Made by a program: the position numbers and the translations under genes
Assembly (NCBI GenBank): GCA_902388495.1
Contig: CABMPP010000019.1
Location: 1-64,000 of the forward strand
DNA length: 64,000 bases
Origin: an uncultured Bacteroides sp.
GTDB taxonomy: Bacteria; Bacteroidota; Bacteroidia; Bacteroidales; Bacteroidaceae
Direction: 5' to 3'
Shown here: positions 62,458 through 64,000 of the stretch, one piece after another
Position numbering within the stretch: position 1 is the first letter of the stretch
Layout: each line of letters begins with the position of its first letter
The notes under the pieces: model-generated
The model's database searches: none
What the model saw: only the letters and a program-made list of their open reading frames with translations
Told to the model about the DNA's origin: nothing

Positions 62458-64000
62458 CTACGCATGGTCAGATCCTTCCACCAGCCACTTATCAATATTC
62501 CGAGTTTGTTTACTGAAGTTCACGCCAATCTTAAACAACTGTCGGCTGTCCGTCTCGAAAGGTAGTGCATAACGTTTTTCGTTGATTTGCTGCAAGGCCT
62601 CTTCGGCAGTGCCGTCCAACTTAAATTCTATTACGTAAATAAACTTATCAGTTTGCAATACGAGGTCGATGCGGCCGTCGGAGGTGTGATACTCCGCTTT
62701 TGTGTAGAAGCCCAATAGTTTACAGAGGATAAAGAGTACATTCTGATAGTGAAGCTCAAGTTCACTCACCAGTTCGTATGGAGTATCGGCGAGGAAACTT
62801 TGCAGGCGTTTGAAGAACGCATTCAGATCACCCGAACGCAGTTCTTTTACAAATCTTTGTATTTCAAACGGTGCTTCTATTTTATTGAAGCGGGTATAAA
62901 AGGGAATCAAGAATTTCAAGAACCCTTCTTCCACTTCCTTATTCGAGAAACCGAGGCGATAGAGACCGAATTCTTCGTCATATCCCTTTATGGTGAGATA
63001 CCCACTTTGGAAAAGAACAGGGATCGGATCTTCGTCGCCATAGATACTGTTCAGCACATCGGCATCCGTTTCTACATGCGTCATACGTTCCAAGTCATAA
63101 TGGCTACGCTTTAGTAACTCCACGAGGTAGGTGGGAGTACCTGTCTCAAACCAATAGCTGCCGAATTCTTTACGGTCGAAAGCGTTGAGTAAGCTGAACG
63201 GATTGTATATACCGATGGAGTTGTGCGTGAAGTGATAACCGTCGTAATATTCTTTCAGCTTGTTGCAGAACTGTTCATACGTCAGGCCTTGTGCTTCGGC
63301 AAATTCATGCATCTCGGGCTCCAAATTGTCATGCAACTCTTGATTGCTGATGCCGCAGATGTCAATGTACTTATTCCACATTGAAAGGTCGTTCAGGTTG
63401 TTGAGGTCGCTGAATACACTTACCTTTCCAAACTTCGTGACTCCTGTCAGTATGGCAAACTTGATGCAACCGTCCATCGTTTTCAGTGCTCCGTAGAAAG
63501 GCTTCAACGTATTTCGGAATTCCGTTTGCAAAGCCTCGTTGCCGATAGCTTGCAGCATGGGCTTGTCATATTCGTCGATGAGGATGGCAACGCGATGCCC
63601 CGTTTGCTCGCAGGCGCGTTCTATGATTCCCGCAAAACGCAGTGAGAAGGAGCGTTCGGACGGATTGGCGCCATAAAGCTCTTCCCATTTGGCCAGTGAT
63701 TTCTCAAGGATATTGTTGAGGCTTTCTTCAGTATCATACTTCTCTATATTGAGGTCGAGGTGCAGGATGGGGCGCTTTATCCAGTCTTTTTCCAATGTTT
63801 CCATCGCCAAGCCTTTGAAAAGTTCCTTCTTTCCTTGAAAGTAGGCTTCAAGGGTCGAGATCAGCAGGCTCTTTCCAAATCGACGCGGACGGCTGAGAAA
63901 ATAATAGCTTCCCGTCTTCACCAATTGATATATCAAGGCGGTTTTATCAATATAGAAATAACCGTCTTTGCGTATCTTTTCAAAATTTTGAATGCCGATA
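62458..64000 (-). CDS. AAA-ATPase / PD-(D/E)XK nuclease-like protein (5' end outside window)
   Basis: The frame is open to base 64000, adding IGIQNFEKIRKDGYFYIDKT before the TTG at 63936, so the true start lies a few residues outside. This is the AAA-ATPase-like plus DUF1703 family common in Bacteroides. LSRPRRFGKSLLISTLEAYF contains a degenerate P-loop, VAILIDEYDKPML the Walker B, and the C-terminal GRIDLVLQTDKFIYVIEFKL has the D-x-E-x-K core of PD-(D/E)XK nucleases. Roles in defence or mobile DNA are suspected but not shown. It is convergent with catalase. Confidence 0.9.
   Translation of the reverse strand, partial: IGIQNFEKIRKDGYFYIDKTALIYQLVKTGSYYFLSRPRRFGKSLLISTLEAYFQGKKELFKGLAMETLEKDWIKRPILHLDLNIEKYDTEESLNNILEKSLAKWEELYGANPSERSFSLRFAGIIERACEQTGHRVAILIDEYDKPMLQAIGNEALQTEFRNTLKPFYGALKTMDGCIKFAILTGVTKFGKVSVFSDLNNLNDLSMWNKYIDICGISNQELHDNLEPEMHEFAEAQGLTYEQFCNKLKEYYDGYHFTHNSIGIYNPFSLLNAFDRKEFGSYWFETGTPTYLVELLKRSHYDLERMTHVETDADVLNSIYGDEDPIPVLFQSGYLTIKGYDEEFGLYRLGFSNKEVEEGFLKFLIPFYTRFNKIEAPFEIQRFVKELRSGDLNAFFKRLQSFLADTPYELVSELELHYQNVLFILCKLLGFYTKAEYHTSDGRIDLVLQTDKFIYVIEFKLDGTAEEALQQINEKRYALPFETDSRQLFKIGVNFSKQTRNIDKWLVEGSDHA

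Overview
The window is chromosomal DNA of a gut Bacteroides (Bacteroidales). The evidence is Bacteroides-type promoters (TAnnTTTG, sometimes with TTTG 19 bp upstream), a UpxY-led capsule locus, a fimbrillin-type pilin/adhesin, DUF4293, DUF1460 and DUF1573 proteins, a BamD lipoprotein and a PorT-like barrel. The species cannot be fixed from sequence alone.

Layout. 1-2.7 kb: the 3' part of a fimbrillin-family adhesin whose last ~40 codons look like a diversity-generating-retroelement (DGR) variable region, then an HU/DUF4469-type protein. 3-18.5 kb: housekeeping genes (flavodoxin, uvrB, phenylacetate-CoA ligase plus ACT protein, bamD-rpoZ-DUF4293, PorT-like barrel plus LysM/PBP1 protein, uvrA, ybaK-like deacylase, POT peptide transporter, GNAT). 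18.5-28.2 kb: a hydrogen-metabolism locus. A monomeric group-B-like [FeFe] hydrogenase and the maturases hydE-hydG-hydF lie on the plus strand. They converge on a trimeric NADH-linked electron-bifurcating-type [FeFe] hydrogenase (NuoF-like, catalytic and NuoE-like subunits) on the minus strand. 28.3-29.9 kb: padR-pspC. 30.6-45.7 kb: an AT-rich capsule/exopolysaccharide locus that begins with upxY and carries a flippase, polymerase, glycosyltransferases, pyruvyl transferase, UDP-sugar dehydrogenase, two aminotransferases, an ATP-grasp ligase and an unexpected MurB-like gene. 45.8-54.2 kb, minus strand: DUF1460 protein, GH2 beta-galactosidase, esterase, OPT transporter, DUF1573 protein, CobI-like methyltransferase. 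54.3-62.4 kb, plus strand: AraC regulator, RclC-like and RclA-like redox genes, a BtuFCD/FecBCD-type ABC importer, and catalase. The right edge holds a 5'-truncated AAA-ATPase/PD-(D/E)XK gene.

How the genes work together. The two hydrogenases share one set of HydEFG maturases, so this locus can plausibly make or reoxidise H2 with both ferredoxin and NADH. The capsule genes form one long co-directional unit with mostly overlapping or close junctions behind a good promoter and a UpxY antiterminator. The right-hand redox genes (RclA/RclC-like, catalase) suggest oxidant defence next to metallo-cofactor uptake.

Most unusual observations: the DGR-like NNC codon run at the adhesin 3' end; five unrelated intergenic mini-arrays, each of three to four imperfect 22-24 bp units with internal dyads, always just 3' of a gene; a promoter-plus-terminator unit resembling a small RNA at 3.9-4.0 kb; and the MurB-like gene inside the capsule operon.
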